This document shows, one piece after another, positions 42,807 through 51,088 of a stretch of DNA of 64,000 bases. The notes under the pieces are model-generated. The model was given only the letters and a program-made list of their open reading frames with translations, was not told where the DNA came from and did not search any database. The position numbers and the translations under genes are program-made. Source of the stretch: Cognatishimia sp. F0-27 (GTDB taxonomy: Bacteria > Pseudomonadota > Alphaproteobacteria > Rhodobacterales > Rhodobacteraceae); assembly GCF_020667845.1 (NCBI RefSeq), contig NZ_JAFMPQ010000006.1:1-64000 (forward strand), read 5' to 3'. Every line of letters starts with the position of its first letter. Position 1 is the first letter of the stretch.

Positions 42807-44452
42807 GCGCGCACCGCCATCCACCAGTCATCCGCTCGTGGCGAGTGCAATTCATCAGGCAGAGGCGCGCCTTGTGCCAGTGTCACGCGGGTCCAGCGGT
42901 CCGATTTTGGATCGAACTTTGTCGCGCCGAAAAACGACAGCTTGGAGCGCAACATGTCGATGGGCAGGCACCCCGCGCCGATGAGGTTGTCGCGAATCTC
43001 GGAATAGGGGTGGCGCATTACGCAAGCCAGCCGCGTCAGGGCAAGTTCATGCTCCGGGCTCGCGGCGCGGAAGGCCCGCAGATCGCAGCTCTCGTCCAGC
43101 GCGTGGTAGAGCTCTTGCACGCGCCGGGCAATGTCGAGCGGGCTTTCCCGTTCGGCGCCGTCTTCGCTGTGCCGGTCGCCGAGCCGCGGTTCGAGCTTTT
43201 CCTCGGACACATACCAGAATTGGCGGGTTTCGTCGGGGTCATCGAACCGCAGCGCGAGGGCCCAGTCGAAATGGCGCTCGATGGCGCGACGGGCTTCTTG
43301 TGGCGTGGCGAAGGGCAGCGGGGCAAGCCCGGAGTTATCGTTCATGCCGTCACACAGATCATCGACAAGCCTGCCAAATGGCTCGATGGCCAGCGACACG
43401 GCCAATTCCTGCGTGGGCGCGTCATACCGTTCTGCGCGTCGGATCAAGGCGTCGAGCGGCGCGTCCTGCAAAAATCCATCGCGCATCCAGACGCGCAGTT
43501 CGGCCCAGTCTTGTCGAAGCCGGGCCAGTATCGCGGCATGGTGCGGGTCCGGCAGGGTCCACGAATCGAGGTGTCTCTGCGCTCTTTCGGCAAGCGCATG
43601 CAACGTGCCGCGTGCGGCATCATCCAGTGCGGGCAGGCGTCGCACCCGGGCCAGGGCGGTCTCTCGCGCGGTCATCCAATTGTGCAGCAACACCGGGTGC
43701 GACACGAGGAACGGCGCCATGCCGAGACCCGTTGCGTTGCCGATCCCGAGATGGCGTTTGATGTCCCGATCAAGGGGGGCGCCGCCCAGATGTTCGACGA
43801 GCTCGTGGGTAAAGGTCCGGATCATCCACACCGTCAGCATCTCGGCAGCGAAGGGACCGGACAAGCCGGGGCGGTCCGCGTAAAGCGCGCGATCCGCGAT
43901 CCCGAACTTGCCATTGCCGTAGACCGCCGTGGTCCGCATCAGGTAGCCGACGGAGTCGATCAAGGCGGGATCGGGTTGTTGGCCCGCGCGCAGCCGCTCC
44001 ACCACATGCGAAAAGAGCCGCACCGATCGGTTTGCGCGGCTCAGCACCAGATCCCGTTCGCTGAAACGTGCGGCTTCCTGTTTCGGGGCTTCGGCCACAA
44101 GGCGCGCGATGTCCGCCGCACCGGGAACGCCGTCAAACAGCACATAGGCCGTGTCCCAGGCGGTTGCGATGACCCGGTCGCTGCGAAGATCATCGGGCAG
44201 GTGTGAGGATACTGCCACAAGGCTGTAGGGTCGCCCGCCCACGGCGATGGTATAGACGGCGTGACCATAGCCCTGCGCATCGATCTCCCATACGGGACGG
44301 GTGAGGCGGGCGCCCTCGTGATGCAAGCGCCGCGTCAATGCCCGCAAAAACGACAGCCGGGACGGGAACATCGCTCCCATCCTGCTCAGGCGCATGACCG
44401 TTTCCGGCGGGCGCAGACCCGGTTCCGGGGCGATATGATCCAGATCTTTCAT
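42803..44452 (-). CDS. Large conserved-looking protein of unknown function
   Basis: A 549-residue soluble protein that I cannot assign. It contains recurring charged helices, with a YTIAVGGRPYSLVAVSSHL strand region near residue 80 and HRDLH-like motifs absent. Later segments include RDIKRHLGIGNATGLGMAPF near residue 250, REEASPLDIARR-type helices, and a C-terminal RHPYSEIRDNLIGAGCLPID. No signal peptide or membrane helix. ATG at 44452. It is followed by the DUF3726 gene with a 4-bp overlap. The pair looks like a two-protein system; its function is open. Confidence 0.7.
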   Translation of the reverse strand: MKDLDHIAPEPGLRPPETVMRLSRMGAMFPSRLSFLRALTRRLHHEGARLTRPVWEIDAQGYGHAVYTIAVGGRPYSLVAVSSHLPDDLRSDRVIATAWDTAYVLFDGVPGAADIARLVAEAPKQEAARFSERDLVLSRANRSVRLFSHVVERLRAGQQPDPALIDSVGYLMRTTAVYGNGKFGIADRALYADRPGLSGPFAAEMLTVWMIRTFTHELVEHLGGAPLDRDIKRHLGIGNATGLGMAPFLVSHPVLLHNWMTARETALARVRRLPALDDAARGTLHALAERAQRHLDSWTLPDPHHAAILARLRQDWAELRVWMRDGFLQDAPLDALIRRAERYDAPTQELAVSLAIEPFGRLVDDLCDGMNDNSGLAPLPFATPQEARRAIERHFDWALALRFDDPDETRQFWYVSEEKLEPRLGDRHSEDGAERESPLDIARRVQELYHALDESCDLRAFRAASPEHELALTRLACVMRHPYSEIRDNLIGAGCLPIDMLRSKLSFFGATKFDPKSDRWTRVTLAQGAPLPDELHSPRADDWWMAVRA

Positions 44453-44620
44453 CGCGCCGACAGTGCCAGCGTGATCGCGGTCTGAAAAGTTTTTTCTCCG
44501 CTCAAACCCGCAAATCCTGTCCGGTGCGCATGGCCGGCCATCCGGTGATGGCAAGCGCGCCAAATTGAACGCGCCATCGCCGGCGCTCCGCCAAGGGCCG
44601 TCGGGCCATTCGGCGGCTTG

Positions 44621-45547
44621 TCAGAGGTCGAGACACCAGCGCATGATGGCCTTCTGCGCATGCAGCCGGTTTTCGGCTTCATCCCAGATGACCGAATGCG
44701 GTCCGTCCATCACCTCGGAGGTCACTTCTTCTTCGCGGTGTGCCGGAAGGCAATGCATGAACAGCGCGTCCGGTTTTGCATGGCTCATCAGGCGCGCATT
44801 TACCTGGTAGGGGCGCAGCATGTTGTGCCGTCGCTCGCGGGCAGATTGCGCATCATGCATGGAGACCCATGTGTCGGCGACGATCAGATCCGCACCTTCC
44901 ACAGCCTTTATCGGGTCGCGTTCGATCGTGATCGCGCTGCCGGCATTGCGCGCCCAGCCGACAAATTCCATTTCGGGATCGAGCTGCACCGGGCCGGTAA
45001 AGGTCAGATCGAAACCGAACTGCCCCGCTGCATGCAGGAAAGACGCGCAGACATTGTTGCCATCACCGCACCAGACGACCTTTTTCCCGGCAATGGGGCC
45101 GCGGTGCTCTTCGAAGGTCATCACGTCGGCCATGATCTGGCAGGGATGGGTGCGGTCGGTCAGACCGTTGATCACCGGAACAGAGGCATATTCAGCCATC
45201 TCTTCGAGCACGGATTCATCAAAGGTCCGGATCATGATCATATCGACATAGCGCGACAGAACGCGCGCCGTGTCGGCGATGGTCTCGCCGTGACCGAGCT
45301 GCATGTCGTTGCCCGAGAGCACCATCGTCTGGCCGCCCATCTGGCGCACTCCGAGATCGAAGCTCACGCGCGTGCGGGTCGATGGCTTTTCGAAGATCAG
45401 CGCAACCATGCGCCCGGCGAGCGGGGTATCGGCATCGGGGGCGGCCTTGGGCTGGCCATCGCGGGCATCCTTGATCGCGCGGGCCCTGTCGATAATGCCG
45501 CGCAAGGCGGGTTTGTCGGTTTTGTGGATATCGAGAAAATGGTTCAT
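44621..45547 (-). CDS. argF: Ornithine carbamoyltransferase
   Basis: A 308-residue enzyme that makes citrulline from ornithine and carbamoyl phosphate. It has the carbamoyl-phosphate motif [15 protein letters not shown] near residue 53 and [11 protein letters not shown]. The ornithine-binding [13 protein letters not shown] block near the C-terminus distinguishes it from aspartate carbamoyltransferase. It lies 95 bp after argD on the same strand, so argD-argF form an arginine operon. Confidence 0.97.
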   Translation of the reverse strand: MNHFLDIHKTDKPALRGIIDRARAIKDARDGQPKAAPDADTPLAGRMVALIFEKPSTRTRVSFDLGVRQMGGQTMVLSGNDMQLGHGETIADTARVLSRYVDMIMIRTFDESVLEEMAEYASVPVINGLTDRTHPCQIMADVMTFEEHRGPIAGKKVVWCGDGNNVCASFLHAAGQFGFDLTFTGPVQLDPEMEFVGWARNAGSAITIERDPIKAVEGADLIVADTWVSMHDAQSARERRHNMLRPYQVNARLMSHAKPDALFMHCLPAHREEEVTSEVMDGPHSVIWDEAENRLHAQKAIMRWCLDL

Positions 45548-45642
45548 GTCATCTCATTTCGTCACGCGGAGGGAAAGTTCGGGGCGCTGCCCCGTCGCGG
45601 CAAGCCGCGACTCCCCGGGATATTTCAAGCCCAAAGAAACAC

Positions 45643-46824
45643 TCAGGCCGGTGCCTTTTCGAGCGCGGTTGCGGCCTGTTCCAAACGGGTGATCGCTTCA
45701 GCGATCTCCGCGTCCGAAAGTGTCAGCGGCGGCAGGAGACGCACCACGTTGTCGGCGGCAGGCACGGTGATCAGCTCGGCGGCATAGGCGGCGTTGACCA
45801 GGTCGATATTGCTGACCTTGCATTTCAGCCCCAGCATCAGCCCGCTGCCGCGGACGCCTTCAAGAACATCCGGATGCGCGGCGACCAGGCCTTCGAGCCT
45901 TTGGCGCAGCAGGCTCGCGCGGCGGCACACATCCGCGAGGAAATCAGGATCCGTCACATGATCCATCACGGCACATCCCACCGCACAGGCCAGCGGGTTG
46001 CCGCCATAGGTCGAGCCGTGGGTGCCGGCAGTCATGCCGGATGCGGCGTTTTCCGTGGCGAGCACGGCACCGAGCGGGAAGCCGCCGCCGATGCCCTTTG
46101 CGACCATCATGATGTCGGGTACGATCCCGGCCCATTCATGGGCAAACAGGCGTCCCGTCCGGCCGATGCCACATTGCACCTCGTCCAGAACGAGCAGGGT
46201 GCCGCTTTCGTCACAGAGCGCACGCAGCCCCTTGAGGCACATGTCGGGCAGCGGGCGGATGCCGCCTTCGCCCTGAATCGGCTCGATCAGGATCGCGGCC
46301 ACATCGCTGAGGTCTTCGGCCTTGAGCGCGTCATGGTCGCCCCAACCCAAATGGGTGAAGCCGGGCAGGAGCGGGCCGAAACCGGCGGTCATCTTTTGCG
46401 ATCCGGCGGCAGCGATGCCGGCCGAAGACCGCCCGTGGAAGCTGCCTTCGAAGGCGATGACCCGGGAGCGCTCCGGATGGCCTTTGTCGTTCCAGTATTT
46501 GCGGGCCATCTTGACCGCCAGTTCACAGCTTTCCGTGCCGGAATTGGTAAAGAACACCGTGTCCGCAAAGCTGTTGGCCACGAGCTTGTCCGCCAGCGCC
46601 TGCTGTTGCGGGATCTGGTAGAGGTTGGACACGTGCCAGAGCGTGTTGGCCTGTGTTGTCAGCGCGTCCACCAGTGCGGGATGGGCATGCCCGAGCGCGT
46701 TGACGGCGATGCCGGCGCCGAGATCCAGAAAACGTCGCCCGTCTGCCTCGATCAGCCAGCTGCCTTCGCCTTTGACAAAGGAAAGGGGCGCACGGTTATA
46801 GGTCGGCAAAACGGACGGGATCAT
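45643..46824 (-). CDS. argD: Acetylornithine aminotransferase
   Basis: A 393-residue class III aminotransferase that converts N-acetylglutamate semialdehyde to acetylornithine, and often succinyl-diaminopimelate. It has [48 protein letters not shown] and the PLP lysine in [18 protein letters not shown] at 46824 is the usual start; the 20 codons upstream are not conserved. It is followed by argF, which fixes the assignment to arginine synthesis. Confidence 0.95.
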   Translation of the reverse strand: MIPSVLPTYNRAPLSFVKGEGSWLIEADGRRFLDLGAGIAVNALGHAHPALVDALTTQANTLWHVSNLYQIPQQQALADKLVANSFADTVFFTNSGTESCELAVKMARKYWNDKGHPERSRVIAFEGSFHGRSSAGIAAAGSQKMTAGFGPLLPGFTHLGWGDHDALKAEDLSDVAAILIEPIQGEGGIRPLPDMCLKGLRALCDESGTLLVLDEVQCGIGRTGRLFAHEWAGIVPDIMMVAKGIGGGFPLGAVLATENAASGMTAGTHGSTYGGNPLACAVGCAVMDHVTDPDFLADVCRRASLLRQRLEGLVAAHPDVLEGVRGSGLMLGLKCKVSNIDLVNAAYAAELITVPAADNVVRLLPPLTLSDAEIAEAITRLEQAATALEKAPA

Positions 46825-47254
46825 GAGATTATCCTCGATCGGGACGGAAAACCGATTGGTGCCAAGGCACTGCGGCGCCGTCAAGAGATTTGAACATGTG
46901 GAGAGAGGTGCACCAACTGGTGCGGGAACAGCGGAATCGCTCCGCGCGGCGGGCGCGGAGGGCTCAGAAGGGTCGTCGGAGAAGGATCACGATGCTCATG
47001 GAAGCGGCGGTGCCATGATCTGAGAGATTTCGCAAGGAAAATCGTCCAACACTGTCGGTTCCGGGGGCTTTGAGCGGCGCTGTTCGTTCGGCGGTTGTCA
47101 TCGTCGGGCCTGGGGGGGGCGCAGGCGTCGGGCGTCGCCGCGTCGGGTGACAGCCCTGGAACGCAGCGTTGGCGTGCGGGGGCCTTGGCCGGGTCTTGCG
47201 GCGCGCTATGCGTGGGGCGTTGTGTGCGGCGCGCAAGCCGGGTAGCGTCGCGTC
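46825..47254. other. Divergent intergenic region between argD and the dipeptidase gene
   Basis: No supported gene. It contains a GCACC-AACT-GGTGC dyad near 46915, a run of eight G residues near 47113, and a 40-codon Arg-rich frame at 46905 that lacks a convincing ribosome site. Promoters for argD (minus) and the dipeptidase (plus) should lie here. Confidence 0.45.
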
Positions 47255-48235
47255 ATGCAAGTGCCCGTGATCGACAATCTGCAATATTGCAACTTCTCCG
47301 GAAAGATCTTCCGCCAATTGCGCGAAGGTGGGGTCGACGCGATCCATGTGACCATTGCCTACCACGAGAATTTTCGCGAGATGGTGGCCAACCTCGAGCG
47401 TTGGAACCGGTTCTTCGAAACCTATCCCACGCTGATCATGCGGGGCACCTGTGCAGCAGATGTGATGAAGGCTCAGGAAACCGGGCGCACCGCCGTTTTT
47501 TTCGGTTTCCAGAACCCCAGCCCGATCGAGGACGATATCGGTCTGGTGGAGATCGTGCATCAGCTTGGCGTGCGGTTCATGCAGCTGAGTTACAACAACC
47601 AGTCGCTGCTGGCGACCGGTGCCTATGAAGACGAGGATCCCGGACTGACGCGGATGGGCCGCGCCGTAATCGCAGAGATGAACCGCGTCGGCCTTGTGAT
47701 CGACATGAGCCATTCCGCGGAGCGTTCCACGCTTGAAGCAATCGATCATTCGACACGCCCCATCGCCATCACCCACGCCAACCCGGACTGGTGGCACCCG
47801 GCCTTGCGCAACAAATCCGACACGGTCTTGCGCGCTTTGACCAACGCAGGCGGCATGCTTGGCTTTTCGCTCTACCCGCACCACCTGGCGGATGGCTCCA
47901 ACTGCACAAGGCAGAGTTTTTGCGAGATGATTGCGGAAGCGGCGGATCGGTACGGTGCGGAGAGCCTCGGGATCGGCAGCGACCTGTGCCAGGATCAGCC
48001 GGACAGTGTGGTGACTTGGATGCGCGTCGGGCGCTGGACCAAAGAAATGGATTACGGCGAAGGCTCTGCGGCGGCGCCGGGTTTTCCGGCGATGCCAGAG
48101 TGGTTCCGCGACAATCGGGACTGGGACTCGCTGCGCGACGGATTGCATGATGCAGGCTTCACGGCCGAGGAAACGGACGGCATTCTCGGCGGCAACTGGC
48201 TGCGCTTTTACGAAACGAGTTTCACGGCAGGCTAA
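47255..48235 (+). CDS. Membrane dipeptidase (M19 renal dipeptidase) family protein
   Basis: A 326-residue metal-dependent TIM-barrel hydrolase of the M19 family. It has VIDNLQYCNFS at the start, GFQNPSPIEDD, VIDMSHSAERSTLEAID, ITHANPDWWHP and GIGSDLCQDQP, which carry the usual metal-ligand positions with some changes: the N-terminal HxD site reads DNL. It may therefore bind metal differently or act on a non-peptide amide. There is no signal peptide. ATG at 47255. A CPT-like kinase gene starts 2 bp after its stop. Confidence 0.85.
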   Translation: MQVPVIDNLQYCNFSGKIFRQLREGGVDAIHVTIAYHENFREMVANLERWNRFFETYPTLIMRGTCAADVMKAQETGRTAVFFGFQNPSPIEDDIGLVEIVHQLGVRFMQLSYNNQSLLATGAYEDEDPGLTRMGRAVIAEMNRVGLVIDMSHSAERSTLEAIDHSTRPIAITHANPDWWHPALRNKSDTVLRALTNAGGMLGFSLYPHHLADGSNCTRQSFCEMIAEAADRYGAESLGIGSDLCQDQPDSVVTWMRVGRWTKEMDYGEGSAAAPGFPAMPEWFRDNRDWDSLRDGLHDAGFTAEETDGILGGNWLRFYETSFTAG

Positions 48236-48237
48236 CC

Positions 48238-48825
48238 ATGCGTGGGTCGGAACACACCAGGGGGCAAAGACGGGGCAGACAGGTGCCGGTGATTGTCCTG
48301 AACGGGGCGTCATCGAGCGGAAAGACAACCGTTGCGCAGGCAATCCAGAGTATCGCCGAGGAACCGTTCTGGCACCTGTCGATCGATCATTTGCGTGATA
48401 CGGGTGTGTTGCCGATGCAGCGTGTGCGCAGCGGGGATTTTCTTTGGTCGGAGTTTCGCGAGCGGGTGTTTGGCGGGCTGCACGCGATGATCGGAGCCGT
48501 GGCGCACAGCGGCAATCCCCTGATTGTCGAGCATATTCTCGACACGCAGCGCTGGATTGCCGATCTGCGTGAGATCCTGAGCGGAACGGATGTCCTCTTT
48601 GTCGGGCTGGAAACACCGCTCGACACGCTCAGAGCGCGCGAACAGGCGCGTGGCGATCGCCCAATCGGCATGGCGGATGCGGATGCGCGCCATGTGCATG
48701 CCGGGATGGTCTACGATCTCAGGCTGGATGGGCGAGACGCGCCAGAGCGCAATGCGCAGCGCATTCTCGCCGGGTTCCGGTCGCTGCCACGCATATCGGC
48801 GCTGTCGAGCGGCGTTCCGGTCTGA
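48238..48825 (+). CDS. Chloramphenicol phosphotransferase-like P-loop kinase
   Basis: A 195-residue P-loop protein of the CPT-like family. It has Walker A VLNGASSSGKTTVAQ near residue 20, a DHLRDTGVLP region, a PLIVEHILDTQRWIADL segment, VLFVGLETPLDTLRARE and the characteristic VHAGMVYDLRLDG. CPT phosphorylates chloramphenicol in its producer; relatives are general small-molecule kinases, so drug resistance should not be assumed. It directly follows the dipeptidase gene with a 2-bp gap and is surely in the same operon. Confidence 0.85.
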   Translation: MRGSEHTRGQRRGRQVPVIVLNGASSSGKTTVAQAIQSIAEEPFWHLSIDHLRDTGVLPMQRVRSGDFLWSEFRERVFGGLHAMIGAVAHSGNPLIVEHILDTQRWIADLREILSGTDVLFVGLETPLDTLRAREQARGDRPIGMADADARHVHAGMVYDLRLDGRDAPERNAQRILAGFRSLPRISALSSGVPV

Positions 48826-48944
48826 GTGTTTCCTTCTGACCGTGGAGCCAGCCTGGGCCGCTTGTGTCTCAAGGTGCATTCCCGCACCCGGTCTCTCTCC
48901 GAATGCGCCTTATTCCGGACGGGCGCGCCCTTATATCCGCTGCC

Positions 48945-49511
48945 ATGACCCAGACACACACTGTCAGACAGGCGGCGCTGCCGGAAGACATGCGCATCCT
49001 GCTCCGGGATTATCCGCGCGAAGCTTGGCCGGATCACCCGGATTTCGCGACCTCCATCGCAAACTGGATGGGGGCTCACCTCATGTTTCGTCAATTGGCC
49101 CGGACGCTGACCCGCGACGGCGAAAGATATCTCGATCGGGAGCGGGATGCCGACACCCATGCGGAGCGCTTGTCGCGGTTCGGCGGGGCGCTGGTCTCCA
49201 GCCTGCATGGGCACCATCATTGGGAGGACACGCGCTTTTTCCCGGAGCTGTCGGCTGCGGATTCGCGGTTTGATCCGGGGATAGAGATCCTTGAGTCCGA
49301 CCATGAGGCGCTCGATGCCACGCTGCATCGTTTCGAGCGCGCCGCCAATCGCGTCATCCGGCTGACAACGCTGGACGAAGCGCAGGCGCGGGAGGAAACC
49401 GCCGATGTGCTGCGCGAAAGCCGGACCATCGAGGCCTTGCTCACGCGTCATCTGGCGGATGAGGAAGATCTTGTTGTGCCGATCCTGCTGCACCACAAGC
49501 TGCGCGGCTAG
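48945..49511 (+). CDS. Hemerythrin-domain protein
   Basis: A 188-residue four-helix protein with ligand positions spaced as in hemerythrin-like domains. WMGAHLMFRQLA (first His) is followed by LHGHHHWEDTRFFPEL (His cluster and Glu), ESDHEALDATLHRF, and the final LTRHLADEEDLVVPILLHH. Such domains bind a di-iron centre and sense or store oxygen, NO or iron. No other domain is fused. The start is ATG at 48945; there is a 119-bp gap after the CPT-like gene. Confidence 0.85.
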   Translation: MTQTHTVRQAALPEDMRILLRDYPREAWPDHPDFATSIANWMGAHLMFRQLARTLTRDGERYLDRERDADTHAERLSRFGGALVSSLHGHHHWEDTRFFPELSAADSRFDPGIEILESDHEALDATLHRFERAANRVIRLTTLDEAQAREETADVLRESRTIEALLTRHLADEEDLVVPILLHHKLRG

Positions 49512-49624
49512 ATCCGTGCGACTCCGGGACCGGGGCATGGCGCGTGCCCCGGTCTTGTTCTGACCGCCGCTGCATGGTTGGCTGCCGGAACGATCCGCCG
49601 GCAATGCGCAAATGGAGAGATGTC

Positions 49625-51031
49625 ATGACGAACTCTACACCCTTGATCGGGCTATACGGGCTGGGCACAATGGGCTCGGCGCTTGCGTTGAACATGGCCG
49701 ATCACGGCATTGCTGTGGCCGTTTCGAACCGCTCCGCAGACGCGATCGACGCATTTGTCGAAGAAGCCGGGCCTCTCGCGGCGCGGATCACTCCGTCTGC
49801 CGACCTCGACGCGCTGATCGCGGCCTTGCCAACACCGCGCCTGTTGTTGGCCATGATCCCGTCCACCGGGCCGATGGACGGGTTTCTGGATGCCGTGATT
49901 CCGAAGCTTGCCAAAGGCGATACCGTGATCGACGCGGGCAATGCCGATTTCCACGACACACGCCGCCGTGCGAGCCGGCTGGACGAACACGGGCTGCACT
50001 TCGTCGGGCTGGGCGTATCGGGCGGTGAAGAGGGTGCGCGCCATGGCCCTTCCATGATGATGGGCGGTTCGGAGCAAAGCTGGGCGCGGCTGGAGCCCAT
50101 CCTGACGGCCATCGCTGCACGGTATGACGGGGCGCCCTGCGTGGCACGGCTCGGACCGGACGGTGCGGGGCATTTCGTCAAGACGGTGCATAACGGCATC
50201 GAATATGCCGACATGCAGATGCTGGCGGAGGTGACGGAGATCCTGCGGCATGGTGGCGGATGGTCAACCAAACGCATTGCGTCGCTCCTCGACGACTGGA
50301 ACGCCGGACCGTTGGAAAGCTACCTCACCGAAATCACTGCCAAGATCTTGCGCTATGACGATCCGGACACTGGCGGTCCGGCGGTGGACACGATCCTCGA
50401 TCGTGCCGGCCAGAAGGGAACCGGACGCTGGACGGTTATCGAGGCGGTCAAGCTCGGGCAATCCGCGACCTTGATCGAAGCGGCCGTGGCCGGGCGAGCG
50501 TGGTCTTCCGAAAAGGCGCTCAGAGAAGCCATGGAGTCGCGCTTCGGCAAGGAGCGCGCGCCCATGGAGATCGATGCGGCGGCTTTGGAACGGGCCGTGC
50601 TGGCCGCCCGGGTTCTGGAATACGCGCAGGGCTTTCGCATCCTTGGCGCCGCGTCGGAACACTATGGCTGGGCGCTGGACCCGGCGAGGATTGCAGAAAT
50701 CTGGCGGGCGGGCTGCATCATCCGGGCGCGGCTCCTCGATGATATCTCTGCGGCCTTCGCCGAAGATCCGCCAATGGGACAAATTGTGCTGAGCGCACAT
50801 TTTGAACAAACCCTGAAAAGCGGTGTTCCGGCTCTGCGTTCGGTCGTGTCGCAGGCCCAGGGAGCGGGATATGCGGTGCCCGTCCTCTCGGCCGCGCTGG
50901 GTTTTTGGGACACCATGCGGCAAGGGCGTGGAACGGCGCATATCATCCAGGCGCAGCGCGATTTCTTTGGTCGTCACGGTTTCGACAGGATCGACGGAAC
51001 GGGGCCGCATCACGGGCCGTGGTGGGATTAG
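49625..51031 (+). CDS. gnd: 6-phosphogluconate dehydrogenase, decarboxylating
   Basis: A 468-residue enzyme oxidising 6-phosphogluconate to ribulose 5-phosphate with NADP+. The Rossmann segment is GLYGLGTMGSALALNMADHG, and the substrate motif LGVSGGEEGARHGPSMMMGG is followed by the catalytic VKTVHNGIEYADMQ. The C-terminal half has QKGTGRWTVIEA and a swapped-tail helix. Start ATG at 49625; a rather long leader separates it from the hemerythrin gene. Confidence 0.97.
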   Translation: MTNSTPLIGLYGLGTMGSALALNMADHGIAVAVSNRSADAIDAFVEEAGPLAARITPSADLDALIAALPTPRLLLAMIPSTGPMDGFLDAVIPKLAKGDTVIDAGNADFHDTRRRASRLDEHGLHFVGLGVSGGEEGARHGPSMMMGGSEQSWARLEPILTAIAARYDGAPCVARLGPDGAGHFVKTVHNGIEYADMQMLAEVTEILRHGGGWSTKRIASLLDDWNAGPLESYLTEITAKILRYDDPDTGGPAVDTILDRAGQKGTGRWTVIEAVKLGQSATLIEAAVAGRAWSSEKALREAMESRFGKERAPMEIDAAALERAVLAARVLEYAQGFRILGAASEHYGWALDPARIAEIWRAGCIIRARLLDDISAAFAEDPPMGQIVLSAHFEQTLKSGVPALRSVVSQAQGAGYAVPVLSAALGFWDTMRQGRGTAHIIQAQRDFFGRHGFDRIDGTGPHHGPWWD

Positions 51032-51088
51032 CGTGCCACAGCGAGGCTATTGCGAGGCTGTTGAACCCGCACGCTCGCGGGCTTCACC

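Noticed and set aside
46905-47027. A 40-codon arginine-rich frame divergent from argD
   Set aside because: No ribosome site, poor codon use, not similar to known small proteins.
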